From Fulvimarina sp040239565 (GTDB lineage Bacteria; Pseudomonadota; Alphaproteobacteria; Rhizobiales; Rhizobiaceae), in assembly GCF_040239565.1 (NCBI RefSeq), contig NZ_JBEHWS010000006.1:214668-278667 (forward strand): a stretch of DNA of 64,000 nucleotides, given 5' to 3'. Below are positions 1 to 11,169 of this stretch, one piece after another. Position numbers and translations under genes: made by a program. Under the pieces are notes generated by a model. The model was not told the origin of the DNA, searched no databases, and worked only from the letters and a program-made list of their open reading frames with translations. Positions within the stretch are counted from its first letter, which is position 1. Every line of letters begins with the position of its first letter.

Positions 1-2
1 TC

Positions 3-815
3 GTGCCAGAGAACCTGCCAAGTTCGCTCGCCCGGATCGATGTCACCCATGTCAACGCGCAGCCGGCGGTGTACCAGCAGCAGCGCGAGATCAATCCGGA
101 ATCGGCCGGCGGCTCCTCGGGCAGCGGCGGCGTCAATCTCGACATCACCTTCAGCGCCCCGAACCAGGTCTTCGTGCGCGGCCGCGGCCTTGATCTCGAA
201 CTCGGCGGAACGATCCAGATCACGGGCAATTCGGCCGATCCGCAGATCACCGGCGGCTTCGATCTGATCCGCGGTCGGTTCGGCATTCTCGGCCGCCGTC
301 TCGACTTCCAGGAGGGCACGCTCACCTTCACCGGCAATCTTGTACCGACACTCGACCTTCTCGCTCGCTCCGACGCCGGGGAAGTAACGGTATTCATCGC
401 GGTCACCGGCCCCGCCGACGATCCGAGCTTCACCTTTTCCTCCAACCCGACGCTGCCGCAGGACGAAGTGCTGGCGCGCCTCATCTTCCAGCAGGGCACC
501 AGTGATCTTTCGCCGCTGCAAATCGCCCAGCTCGCCGAGGCTGCTGCTTCGCTGGCCGGCGTCGGTGGATCGACCGGGCTTCTGGAGAACCTGCGCTCGC
601 AGCTCGGCGTCGACGATCTCGACATTACCACGACCGCGGATGGCGAGACTGCGGTGGGTGCGGGCAAATATATCAACGACAACATCTATCTCGGCGTCGA
701 CTCCACGGGCCGCGTATCGGTCGATCTCGATCTCGGCTCTGGCCTCAAGGCCCGTGGCTCGGTCGATGCGGAAGGAGAAGGAGAAGTCGGCGTCTTCTAC
801 GAAGGGGAGTTCTGA
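3..815 (+). CDS. tamB: TamB, translocation and assembly module subunit (C-terminal part only)
   Basis: The C-terminal 270 residues of a TamB (DUF490) protein; the gene begins before the window. TamB is an inner-membrane-anchored periplasmic protein of very large size that works with the outer-membrane protein TamA in envelope biogenesis and lipid transport. The visible part has the family's repetitive beta-rich pattern (GGTIQITG, GFDLIRGRF, LDFQEGTLTFTG), the segment with DEVLARLIFQ, and a last strand ending in an aromatic-acidic tail (VGVFYEGEF). A tamA gene would be expected just upstream, outside the window. The reading frame is open from the window edge to a TGA at the end. The family call is confident; how much of the protein is missing cannot be judged here. 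Confidence 0.85.
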   Translation: MPENLPSSLARIDVTHVNAQPAVYQQQREINPESAGGSSGSGGVNLDITFSAPNQVFVRGRGLDLELGGTIQITGNSADPQITGGFDLIRGRFGILGRRLDFQEGTLTFTGNLVPTLDLLARSDAGEVTVFIAVTGPADDPSFTFSSNPTLPQDEVLARLIFQQGTSDLSPLQIAQLAEAAASLAGVGGSTGLLENLRSQLGVDDLDITTTADGETAVGAGKYINDNIYLGVDSTGRVSVDLDLGSGLKARGSVDAEGEGEVGVFYEGEF

Positions 816-954
816 GCCCAAAGGCCGCGGCTTCGATAGGGTCAGAGGATCGCATCCTGGGCTGAGCGAGTGCGTATCTATGGTATGATGCTACACTGCG
901 GTTCGCCGCGAAGGCCCGTTGCTTTCGACGAACCCTGACGGAGTGCGACGAGAC

Positions 955-1536
955 ATGCCCCAGCGCGATCTCAACCGCCGCCTCTTCACGGCGGGCCTCG
1001 TCACCGCCATCGCGGCACCTTATACCGTGCGGCAGGCCCGCGCAGACAACATCTATCTCGCCCAGACGCCTGCCTGCGGCGGCGACACGCAGACGCCGGT
1101 GCAAACGCAAGGCCCTTTCTTCTCATCGGGCTCGCCTCGCAAGACGGACATGACGCGCGATACGGCAGGCGGACAGCCAATCCTTCTTTACGGTCAGGTT
1201 CTCGGCCAGGATTGTCAGCCGGTCTCGGGCGCGAAGCTCGACTTCTGGCAGGCCGACGCCAACGGCAATTACGACAATTCCGGCTTTCGCCTGCGCGGCC
1301 ACCAGTTCTCCGATGGGAACGGGCGCTGGCGGCTGGAGACGATCCTGCCCGGTCTCTATCCCGGCCGTACGCGGCACATTCATGTGCGCGTCCAACCGCG
1401 CGGTGGCCGCATCCTGACGACTCAACTCTATTTCCCGCGCGTCCCGCAGAACCCGCGGGACGGCATCTTCCGCAGCGATCTCCTCGTCGCGTTCGATGCG
1501 AGCGCCGGGCGCGGCAGCTTCGACTTCATCGTCTGA
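955..1536 (+). CDS. exported intradiol ring-cleavage dioxygenase family protein
   Basis: A 193-residue protein of the intradiol dioxygenase (protocatechuate 3,4-dioxygenase-like) fold. All four usual non-haem Fe(III) ligands appear to be present: Tyr106 (GNYDNSG), Tyr135 (LPGLYPG), His141 and His143 (RTRHIHVRV). The N-terminus (NRRLFTAGLVTAIAAP) looks like a Tat or Sec signal, so the enzyme is probably periplasmic, unlike the cytosolic catabolic enzymes. I chose the ATG at 955 over an in-frame TTG at 919 because a GGAG-like site lies about 10 nt upstream of it. There are no aromatic-degradation genes beside it, so the substrate is unknown. It is shorter than PcaH, as stand-alone exported members often are. 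Confidence 0.82.
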   Translation: MPQRDLNRRLFTAGLVTAIAAPYTVRQARADNIYLAQTPACGGDTQTPVQTQGPFFSSGSPRKTDMTRDTAGGQPILLYGQVLGQDCQPVSGAKLDFWQADANGNYDNSGFRLRGHQFSDGNGRWRLETILPGLYPGRTRHIHVRVQPRGGRILTTQLYFPRVPQNPRDGIFRSDLLVAFDASAGRGSFDFIV

Positions 1537-1629
1537 CGTCCCCGCGCCTCCCGTTTTCGAAGAATGCTCGATGCGATCGGTCCTGCCTCTTTCGGCAGGG
1601 ATCCGTTGGCCGGCTTTCGTCACCGCTAC

Positions 1630-1654
1630 GAACCCTTTCCCGCTCCTTCGCGTT
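1630..1654 (+). promoter_or_regulatory. candidate EcfG (general stress sigma factor) promoter
   Basis: GAAC at 1630-1633 and CGTT at 1651-1654 are separated by 17 nt. The known alphaproteobacterial EcfG promoter pattern is GGAAC-N16/17-CGTT, so this differs at one base (C for the first G). It lies about 65 nt upstream of the start of the small protein gene at 1720. This is a motif match by eye only. Confidence 0.35.
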
Positions 1655-1719
1655 GAGTCTTCAGACAAAGACAGCCCGTGCGGTTCAGCCGCGCGGCGAG
1701 ATAAGAAGGAGCGCTCCCG

Positions 1720-1935
1720 ATGAGCGAGACCATCCGTTTCGAACACCCGGATCACGGCACCTATGGCAGCCCTGCTGCGGTCGCGGCCGACGCGAACCTT
1801 TCCGTCGCCGAGAAAAAGACCATTCTCCACGAATGGAAGCAGTCGCTCGAACAGGTCCTGAAGGACGACCCCCATGCAGAGGGCGCGAAGGATACCCGCG
1901 CCCAGATCGACGCTGCGGAAGGCACCTTCGTATAA
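1720..1935 (+). CDS. small conserved-type protein of unknown function (71 aa)
   Basis: A 71-residue, acidic, highly charged protein without signal or membrane segments. It starts at an ATG with a strong ribosome site (AGAAGGAG) 8-10 nt upstream. The middle is alanine-rich, followed by a helix (VAEKKTILHEWKQSLEQVL) and an acidic end. Small proteins of this style are common in rhizobial genomes and are often part of the general stress response. The candidate EcfG promoter upstream fits that idea but is not proof. I do not recognise a named family. It is transcribed in the same direction as the dehydrogenase that follows, about 100 nt later. Confidence 0.7.
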   Translation: MSETIRFEHPDHGTYGSPAAVAADANLSVAEKKTILHEWKQSLEQVLKDDPHAEGAKDTRAQIDAAEGTFV

Positions 1936-2031
1936 ACCGGATGGACTTTCGAGACCGGACCGCTTCCGAGAGCATTGACCCGGATCGGCCCGGCCGGTCC
2001 TCAAACAAAAAAAGTTCGAACGAGGCGCGCC

Positions 2032-3396
2032 ATGCCGACCAGTATCAATCCCGCAACGGGCGAGATCATTGAAGAATATGCCGAGCATTCCGATGCCGAT
2101 ATCGATCGGGCCATTGCCAATGCCGATCTCTGCTATCGCGACTGGCGCACTTCCAGCCTCGATGATCGCTCTTCCCTTCTGAACAGCATCGCCGACGAGT
2201 TGGAGTCCCGAAAGGAGGAACTCGGCAAGATCGCGACCCAGGAAATGGGCAAGCGCTACAAGGAAGCGGTCGCCGAAGTCGAAAAATGCGCCCTCGCCTG
2301 CCGCTATTACGCCGAGCACGGCCCGGCGATGATCGCGAACGAGGACCGCCCCGGTGGCCCGGCCTCGGAGAACTTCGTCGCCTATCTGCCGATCGGGCCG
2401 ATCCTCGCGATCATGCCGTGGAATTTTCCCTATTGGCAGTGCCTGCGCTTTGCGGCTCCGGCCATCATGGCCGGCAATGTCGGCCTGTTGAAGCACGCCT
2501 CAAACGTTTCGCGCTGTGCACTGGAGATAGAGCGCGTGATCCTCGATGCTGGCGGACCGCAGGGTCTCTTCCAGACGCTCCTCATCTCGTCGAAGAAGGT
2601 AGACGGCATCCTGAAGGATCGCCGCATCCGCGCCGCGACGCTCACCGGGTCCGAGGGCGCGGGCTCGGCCGTCGCCGCCACCAGCGGCGCCGAGATCAAG
2701 ACGACCGTCCTCGAGCTTGGCGGCTCCGACCCCTTCATTGTCATGCCATCCGCCGATATCGACAAGGCGATCGATGTCGGTATCACCGCCCGCATGCAGA
2801 ACAATGGTCAGAGCTGCATCGCGGCCAAGCGCTTCATCGTCCACGAGGATGTCTACGACCGCTATCTCGAAGGCTACAAGGCCAAGGTCGATGCGATGAA
2901 GCTCGGCGATCCCATGGATGCCAGCACCGATATGGGGCCGCTCGCCCAGAAGCAGGGCGTGGAAGACCTCAAATCTCAGATCGACCAATCGGTCGCGGCA
3001 GGCGCAAAGCTGGTCACTGGAGGAAAGGCACCGGAGGGACCGGGCTTTTTCTTTAAGCCCTCGATCATCGCGGACGTGCCTGAAAATGCGCCTGCCTATC
3101 GCGACGAGCTGTTCGGCCCCTGCGCCATCATGTTCAAGATTGGCTCGATCGACGAAGCGATCGAACTCGCCAATGATTCGGATTTCGGCCTCGGTGGTTC
3201 CGTCTTTACCCAAGACAAGAGCGAGCAGGAGCGCTTCATCCGCGAGCTCGACACGGGCGGCACGCATATCAATCGGATGACGGCCTCCCATCCCGCTCTC
3301 CCCTTCGGCGGCGTGAAGCGGTCTGGGTACGGTCGCGAACTATCGCATGAGGGCATACGGGCCTTCATGAATGCCAAGACCGTCACGCGGGACTGA
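2032..3396 (+). CDS. NAD(P)-dependent succinate-semialdehyde dehydrogenase-like aldehyde dehydrogenase
   Basis: A 454-residue aldehyde dehydrogenase superfamily enzyme, probably cytosolic, oxidising an aldehyde such as succinate semialdehyde to the acid. The general base Glu228 is seen in LELGGSDPF and the nucleophile Cys262 in NNGQSCIAAKRF. The N-terminal ISINPATGE-type start (TSINPATGEII) and the NGQSCIAAKR context resemble the Sad/YneI branch of SSADHs. The C-terminal PFGGVKRSGYGREL segment is also typical. The ATG at 2032 is preferred to an in-frame upstream ATG at 1975 because homologues begin right before the INPATGE motif. No GABA transaminase lies next to it, so the exact substrate is inferred. 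A truncated, different gabD-like remnant is found at 37.95 kb. Confidence 0.85.
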   Translation: MPTSINPATGEIIEEYAEHSDADIDRAIANADLCYRDWRTSSLDDRSSLLNSIADELESRKEELGKIATQEMGKRYKEAVAEVEKCALACRYYAEHGPAMIANEDRPGGPASENFVAYLPIGPILAIMPWNFPYWQCLRFAAPAIMAGNVGLLKHASNVSRCALEIERVILDAGGPQGLFQTLLISSKKVDGILKDRRIRAATLTGSEGAGSAVAATSGAEIKTTVLELGGSDPFIVMPSADIDKAIDVGITARMQNNGQSCIAAKRFIVHEDVYDRYLEGYKAKVDAMKLGDPMDASTDMGPLAQKQGVEDLKSQIDQSVAAGAKLVTGGKAPEGPGFFFKPSIIADVPENAPAYRDELFGPCAIMFKIGSIDEAIELANDSDFGLGGSVFTQDKSEQERFIRELDTGGTHINRMTASHPALPFGGVKRSGYGRELSHEGIRAFMNAKTVTRD

Positions 3397-3726
3397 GAGG
3401 CAAGGTGGGCAATTGCGTAAATGTTGTGACTGGCTGAAACGCCGCACGCTGACTGATAAGCTGCTGAACTGAAAAGCACTATCCGGCTCGCGCCTTCGAG
3501 AAAGAGGCGCGGGCCATCCGAAAGTCCGGCGAAATTTGCCGAAAAAAGCGGCACGGCTCGCTTGTGATCGCCTCGACGTCAGGCAGGTTCCCGTTCTAAA
3601 GAGGATCGTAGCCGTCGGTCCTGGAACCCCGCCATTTCGCGAACTGTCTGGCGATCGGGTAGGATTGGGGCATCGCGCGTGGTACTTCGTCGGAGCATGA
3701 CGCGCAGCCAGACGAGGGAGTGAGCC
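3397..3726. other. intergenic region upstream of pgi (330 nt)
   Basis: No gene is supported here. One imperfect hairpin is visible near 3489-3516 (CGCGCC paired with GGCGCG around an 11-nt loop) but it has no T-tract, so it is at best a weak transcription end for the dehydrogenase upstream. The promoter of the pgi-glgP pair must lie in this stretch; I cannot place it with confidence. Confidence 0.4.
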
Positions 3727-5349
3727 TTGTATTCCGACGCGATCGCGACCGCCGCAGCCCGAGCCGAAAAAGCGGGCATTCAATCCCTGTTCAAGGACGA
3801 TCCGAAGCGGTTCGAGGCGATGTCCTTCCGCCAGGACGACCTTCTGCTTGACCTGTCGAAGACCGCGATAGACGCAGACGCGCTCACCGCGCTACTCGAC
3901 TTCGCCGCCGAGAAAGAGGTCGAAGCCAAGCGTGACGCGATGTTCGCCGGCGCGAAGATCAACGAAACCGAAGGCCGGAGCGTCCTCCATGTCGCACTCC
4001 GCGCCAAGCCGGGTGACGGCTTCAAGTCGGACGGCGAGCCGGTGGGCGATGCCGTGCAGGCGGTTCGGTGGGAGATGACGCTCTTCGCCGATGCCGTGCG
4101 CAGCGGCGAGGCCCATGGCGCGACCGGCAAGGCGATCACCGACGTCGTCAATATCGGCATCGGCGGCTCCGATCTCGGCCCAGCGATGGCGACTCTGGCG
4201 CTTGCCCCCTATCACGACGGCCCAAACCTCCATTACGTTTCAAATGTCGACGGCGCGCACATCGCCGATACAATCGCAGGCCTCGATCCTGAAACGACCC
4301 TCTTCATCGTCGCCTCGAAGACCTTCACGACGATCGAAACGATGACCAACGCGCAGACCGCGCGCGACTGGATCGTCGCGAAACTCGGCGAGGATGCGGT
4401 CGAGACCCATTTCGCGGCGGTTTCGACGGCGCTCGATAAGGTCGAGGACTTCGGCATTCCGGAAGATCGCACTTTCGGCTTCTGGGACTGGGTTGGCGGG
4501 CGCTATTCCATCTGGTCGGCGATCGGCCTGCCGCTGATGATCGCGATAGGCCCGGAGAAATTCCGTGAATTCCTGGCGGGCGCTCACGAGATGGACGAGC
4601 ATTTCCGCTCTGCCCCCCTCGGCGAGAACCTCCCAGTTCTCCTCGGCCTCGCCGGCTGGTGGCACCGGGTGGCGATGGACTGCCCCACCCGCGCGATCAT
4701 TCCATACGATCAGCGCCTGTCCCGCTTTCCGGCCTATCTCCAGCAGCTCGACATGGAATCGAACGGCAAGCGAGTGGGTCTCAACGGCGAGCCCGTTGAG
4801 ATTTCAGGACCGGTCGCCTGGGGTGAGCCCGGCACCAACGGCCAGCACGCTTTCTTCCAGCTGATCCATCAGGGCACGGATGTCATTCCGGTCGAATTCC
4901 TCGTCGCGGCGAATGCGCACGAGAGCGAGAAGATGAAAGTCCATCAGGACCTCCTACTCGCCAATTGCATCGCCCAGTCCGAAGCTCTCATGATCGGACG
5001 AACGCTCGAAGAGGCGCGGCGCCAGCTTCTCGACGGCGGTGCCTCGCCCGACGAAGCCCATCGGATCGCGCCGCACCGGGTATTCCCCGGCGAGCGGCCC
5101 TCGATCACCATCCTTTACGCGCAGCTCGACCCCCGCACGCTCGGGAGGCTGATCGCGCTCTACGAACATCGCGTTTTCGTCGAAGCCCAGCTCTTCGGCA
5201 TCAACGCATTCGACCAATGGGGCGTCGAACTCGGCAAGGAGCTTGCCAAGAACCTCGTTCCGGTCGTGACGGGTGAACAGGACGCCGGGAGCCGTGACGG
5301 CTCGACGCGCGGCCTCGTCGCGGCGATCCAGACCATGAGAAGGACGTAA
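3727..5349 (+). CDS. pgi: glucose-6-phosphate isomerase
   Basis: A 540-residue cytosolic Pgi that interconverts glucose-6-phosphate and fructose-6-phosphate, feeding the glycogen genes that follow. Family motifs are present: NIGIGGSDLGPAMA, the SKTFTTIETMTNA phosphate-binding loop, WVGGRYSIWSAIGLP and the C-terminal INAFDQWGVELGK signature. The start is a TTG at 3727 with a clear GAGGGAG site just upstream; no ATG lies in a sensible place. The length matches the long bacterial Pgi type. It is followed by glgP after only 7 nt, so the two are almost certainly cotranscribed. Confidence 0.95.
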   Translation: MYSDAIATAAARAEKAGIQSLFKDDPKRFEAMSFRQDDLLLDLSKTAIDADALTALLDFAAEKEVEAKRDAMFAGAKINETEGRSVLHVALRAKPGDGFKSDGEPVGDAVQAVRWEMTLFADAVRSGEAHGATGKAITDVVNIGIGGSDLGPAMATLALAPYHDGPNLHYVSNVDGAHIADTIAGLDPETTLFIVASKTFTTIETMTNAQTARDWIVAKLGEDAVETHFAAVSTALDKVEDFGIPEDRTFGFWDWVGGRYSIWSAIGLPLMIAIGPEKFREFLAGAHEMDEHFRSAPLGENLPVLLGLAGWWHRVAMDCPTRAIIPYDQRLSRFPAYLQQLDMESNGKRVGLNGEPVEISGPVAWGEPGTNGQHAFFQLIHQGTDVIPVEFLVAANAHESEKMKVHQDLLLANCIAQSEALMIGRTLEEARRQLLDGGASPDEAHRIAPHRVFPGERPSITILYAQLDPRTLGRLIALYEHRVFVEAQLFGINAFDQWGVELGKELAKNLVPVVTGEQDAGSRDGSTRGLVAAIQTMRRT

Positions 5350-5356
5350 CACCCCC

Positions 5357-7831
<2,475 letters not shown>

Positions 7832-8338
7832 CCCTCATCCGACAATAATCAGCCGAGCGGGCGATAGCGCTCGCTCGGCGTTGCGACCAATATGGACGCA
7901 GCACTGAGAGCTCACGCGGTGAAGCGGGAAGGCGTAACGGCGCGGACAACCTCCTGTCGTCGCCAGCACAGATCCGAAGCGCAACCCCGGACTGTGGCCT
8001 TTACGAGTGAGCTATCGATACAGCTTAAGCAGGCGACGCTTATGTCCGTTCGAGGCGCCGCTTCGTCGAGCCCCTCAAAAATCACGCTCGATTTCGGCAA
8101 ACGCAGCGCGGAGTGAAACTCCTCGCAAGAGCGTCTTGGGCGGCCCTTCCAAATACCGAAGTGCAGATTCCCGCTCCGTCGTTACCGCTTCCTATCGCTT
8201 GCGCGCGTTTTCGCGCTACCATCCCTTTCATACCAAGGCGGACGGCGCACGAAGGCGTCGGGTCAGGTTCCGGGGGGATCGAGCGGAACGTGACGCGGCA
8301 TTCGGCTCTGGCCAGCAAAACAGGGAGGAAATCATTCA
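7832..8338. other. gene-free gap between glgP and glgC (507 nt)
   Basis: No open reading frame here has codon structure or recognisable homology. Reading it in all frames I found no GlgB motif. It contains a hairpin at 7852-7879 and a short stem GCGCG-TTTT-CGCGC at 8203-8216. A separate promoter for glgC-glgA-pgm is expected within it. This is where glgB sits in related clusters, so a deletion is possible, but no remnant can be shown. Confidence 0.4.
7852..7879 (+). terminator. terminator-like inverted repeat after glgP
   Basis: An 8-bp perfect stem (GCCGAGCG paired with CGCTCGGC) around a 12-nt loop, 20 nt downstream of the glgP stop. No T-tract follows, so it may act as an mRNA-stabilising hairpin rather than an intrinsic terminator. 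Confidence 0.4.
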
Positions 8339-9616
8339 ATGACGGACCAGAGGCGACCCGCTCCGCTCTCGCGTGACACCATGGCCTATGTGTTGGCCGG
8401 CGGAAGAGGCTCCCGACTGAAGGAACTCACCGATACCCGTGCCAAGCCCGCAGTCTATTTCGGCGGCAAGACGCGAATCATCGATTTTGCCCTGTCGAAC
8501 GCCATCAATTCAGGTATCCGCCGCATCGGGGTCGCCACCCAGTACAAGGCGCACAGCCTGATCCGTCACCTCCAGAACGGGTGGAATTTCTTGAGGCCCG
8601 GCCGCAACGAAAGCTTCGACATCCTGCCCGCTTCCCAGCGAGTCTCGGAGACCCAGTGGTATGCCGGCACCGCCGACGCGGTTTATCAGAACATCGAGAT
8701 CATTGAGGACCATGCGCCGAAATACATGGTGATTCTCGCCGGTGACCACATCTACAAGATGGACTATGAGATCATGCTCCAGAGCCATGTAGACTCAGGG
8801 GCCGACGTGACGGTCGGCTGCCTGGAGGTGCCGCGCATGGAGGCGACGGGCTTCGGCGTCATGCATGTCGACGAGAGCTTCAAGATCACCGATTTCGTGG
8901 AAAAGCCGAAGGACCCGCCGGCAATGCCCGGCCGGCCGGATACCGCGCTCGCCTCCATGGGCATTTATGTCTTCGAGACGAAGTTTTTGATGGACGCTCT
9001 GCGCGAGGATGCCAACGATCCGAACTCCTCACGCGATTTCGGTAAGGACATCGTCCCGAAGATCGTCAAGAAGGGCGGTGCCTACGCCCATCGCTACAAT
9101 CGCTCCGTCGTGCGCTCTGAAAATGAACCGACCAACGAAGCCTACTGGCGCGACGTCGGAACGATCGACGCCTACTGGCAGGCCAATATCGATCTCACCG
9201 ACGTCGTCCCGCCTCTCGACATTTACGATCGCGACTGGCCGATCTGGACCTATGCCGAGATCGTGCCGCCTGCGAAATTCGTGCATGATATCGACGGCCG
9301 GCGTGGCATCGCGACCTCGTCGCTGGTTTCGGGCGACTGCATCATCTCGGGCGGATCTCTCAACCGCTCGCTGCTCTTCACGGGCGTGCGCCAGCGCTCC
9401 TATTCGCAGCTCGACCACGCGGTCGTGCTCCCGAAATGCCGGATCGGTAGACACGCCCGCATCAAGAACGCGATCCTGGACCGCGGCGTCCAAATTCCGG
9501 ACGGTCTCGTCATCGGCGAAGATCCGGAGCTGGACGCGAAGCGGTTCCGGCGCACGGACAACGGCATTTGCCTCGTCACCAAGCCGATGATCGATAAACT
9601 TGGACTTGAACACTAG
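8339..9616 (+). CDS. glgC: glucose-1-phosphate adenylyltransferase (ADP-glucose pyrophosphorylase)
   Basis: A 425-residue enzyme that makes ADP-glucose from glucose-1-phosphate and ATP, the committed step of bacterial glycogen synthesis. The N-terminal nucleotide-binding loop reads LAGGRGSRLKELTDTRAKPA. This is followed by the ILAGDHIYKMDY catalytic region, the sugar-binding FVEKPKDPP segment and a C-terminal left-handed beta-helix domain. The length is standard. An excellent ribosome site (GGGAGGAA) precedes the ATG. The enzyme class is normally allosterically controlled by glycolytic intermediates. glgA follows after about 100 nt. Confidence 0.96.
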   Translation: MTDQRRPAPLSRDTMAYVLAGGRGSRLKELTDTRAKPAVYFGGKTRIIDFALSNAINSGIRRIGVATQYKAHSLIRHLQNGWNFLRPGRNESFDILPASQRVSETQWYAGTADAVYQNIEIIEDHAPKYMVILAGDHIYKMDYEIMLQSHVDSGADVTVGCLEVPRMEATGFGVMHVDESFKITDFVEKPKDPPAMPGRPDTALASMGIYVFETKFLMDALREDANDPNSSRDFGKDIVPKIVKKGGAYAHRYNRSVVRSENEPTNEAYWRDVGTIDAYWQANIDLTDVVPPLDIYDRDWPIWTYAEIVPPAKFVHDIDGRRGIATSSLVSGDCIISGGSLNRSLLFTGVRQRSYSQLDHAVVLPKCRIGRHARIKNAILDRGVQIPDGLVIGEDPELDAKRFRRTDNGICLVTKPMIDKLGLEH

Positions 9617-9717
9617 ACGCCTGGTTGGAAAAAGAGCGCGCCGGACGCATCTCTCACATCTGGTCGGCGCTCCAACTCCGCCACTGGGCGTGCTGACAAA
9701 TCTGAAAGTCATTGGCC

Positions 9718-11169
9718 ATGAGCCTTCAAGTCCTGTCCGTGGCCTCCGAGGTCTATCCGATCATCAAGACCGGTGGTCTCGCGGATGTCGCCGGTGCCCT
9801 GCCCGGCGCACTCAAAGCCGCTGACGTGTCGATGAAGACCCTGATGCCAGGTTATCCGTCCGTCCTGAAGCATGTCGGCCGGGGCAAGACCGTCGCAAGG
9901 TTCGATGACCTTCTCGGCATCAAAGCCGAGATCAGGGCGGTCGAGATCGACGGGCTCGATCTCTTGGTCCTCTTCGCCCCGCCGCTCTACGACCGCGAAG
10001 GGGGACCCTACCTCACCGCCTTCGGATACGATCACGAGGACAACTGGCACCGGTTCGCGGCGTTCTCGCTCGCCGCCGCAAGGATCGCCGAGGGCGCGAT
10101 CAAGGGCTACAAGCCGGATATCCTGCATGCGCACGACTGGCAGGCCGCGCTCGCGCCGGTCTATCTGGCCTTTGCCGAGAACCGGTCGGTCAAGACCGTG
10201 CTGACGATCCACAATCTCGCTTTCCAAGGCAATTTCCCACCGACGATCTTCGATAAGCTCGGCCTTCCCAAGGATGCCTTTTCGATCGACGGCGTCGAGT
10301 TCTACGGCAATGTGAGCTACCTGAAGGGCGGCATCTTCGCCGCGGACCGCGTGACGACAGTGAGCCCGACCTACGCGCGGGAAATCCTGACCGACGAAGG
10401 GGGAATGGGTCTCGGCGGGTTGCTGCGCCAGCGCGGAAACGCCGTCTCCGGCATCGTCAACGGCATCGATACCACGGCCTGGGATCCCCGGAACGACGAA
10501 CGCGTCGCCCGGAATTTCGGGCGTGACAAGCTCGAAGGGCGTTCTGCCAATCGCGATGCGCTCATCTCGGAAATGGGTCTCGAACCCACAGAAGGTCCCG
10601 TCATCTCCATAGTCAGCCGGCTTACCTGGCAAAAGGGGCTCGACGTCGTTGCCGAGGTCGCCGAGGCTATCGTCGAAAAGGGCGCAAGCCTCGTCGTCGT
10701 GGGCACCGGCGATGCACAGATCGAGGGCGCCTTCCAGAAGCTCTCGGTGAGCCATCGCAAGAAGATCGGCGTGCGCATCGCCTATGACGAGGGCCTGTCC
10801 CATCGCGTGCAGGCCGGTGCCGACGCCATCCTCATTCCCTCGCGTTTCGAGCCCTGCGGCCTCACCCAGCTCTACGGTCTCAGATACGGCTGCATTCCGA
10901 TGGTTTCGCGTGTCGGCGGTCTCGCCGATACGGTGATCGACGCCAATTATGCGGCACGCCACACCGGCTGCGCCAACGGGATCATTTTCGACGACGCGAG
11001 TCCCGATTCCATACTGACAGCTGTGGACCGGCTGATCGAGATCTACCAGAACGCAGACGAATGGCGCGGAATGCAGGAGGCGGCGATGGCGAACGACGTA
11101 TCTTGGACGACGAGTGCGAAGCTTTACGCCGATCTCTATCGCGATGTGATGAAGGATGACGCCCGATGA
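9718..11169 (+). CDS. glgA: glycogen synthase, ADP-glucose type
   Basis: A 483-residue GT5 glycogen synthase that adds glucosyl units from ADP-glucose to the growing alpha-1,4-glucan. The N-terminal substrate-binding KTGGLADVAGALP motif is at about residues 15-27. The C-terminal catalytic loop reads SRFEPCGLTQLYGLRYG. The ATG at 9718 is preferred over the TTG two codons upstream, since homologues start with the short M-x-(V/I)LSVASE form. Its stop overlaps the start of pgm (ATGA), which shows translational coupling. Confidence 0.96.
   Translation: MSLQVLSVASEVYPIIKTGGLADVAGALPGALKAADVSMKTLMPGYPSVLKHVGRGKTVARFDDLLGIKAEIRAVEIDGLDLLVLFAPPLYDREGGPYLTAFGYDHEDNWHRFAAFSLAAARIAEGAIKGYKPDILHAHDWQAALAPVYLAFAENRSVKTVLTIHNLAFQGNFPPTIFDKLGLPKDAFSIDGVEFYGNVSYLKGGIFAADRVTTVSPTYAREILTDEGGMGLGGLLRQRGNAVSGIVNGIDTTAWDPRNDERVARNFGRDKLEGRSANRDALISEMGLEPTEGPVISIVSRLTWQKGLDVVAEVAEAIVEKGASLVVVGTGDAQIEGAFQKLSVSHRKKIGVRIAYDEGLSHRVQAGADAILIPSRFEPCGLTQLYGLRYGCIPMVSRVGGLADTVIDANYAARHTGCANGIIFDDASPDSILTAVDRLIEIYQNADEWRGMQEAAMANDVSWTTSAKLYADLYRDVMKDDAR

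Noticed and set aside
1123..2496. A 457-codon open frame on the minus strand
   Set aside because: It lies opposite the dioxygenase, the small protein and the dehydrogenase, which are all supported by motifs and ribosome sites. It has no recognisable domain.
7832..8338. A glgB remnant in the glgP-glgC gap
   Set aside because: No GlgB motif was found in any frame, so a remnant cannot be claimed.
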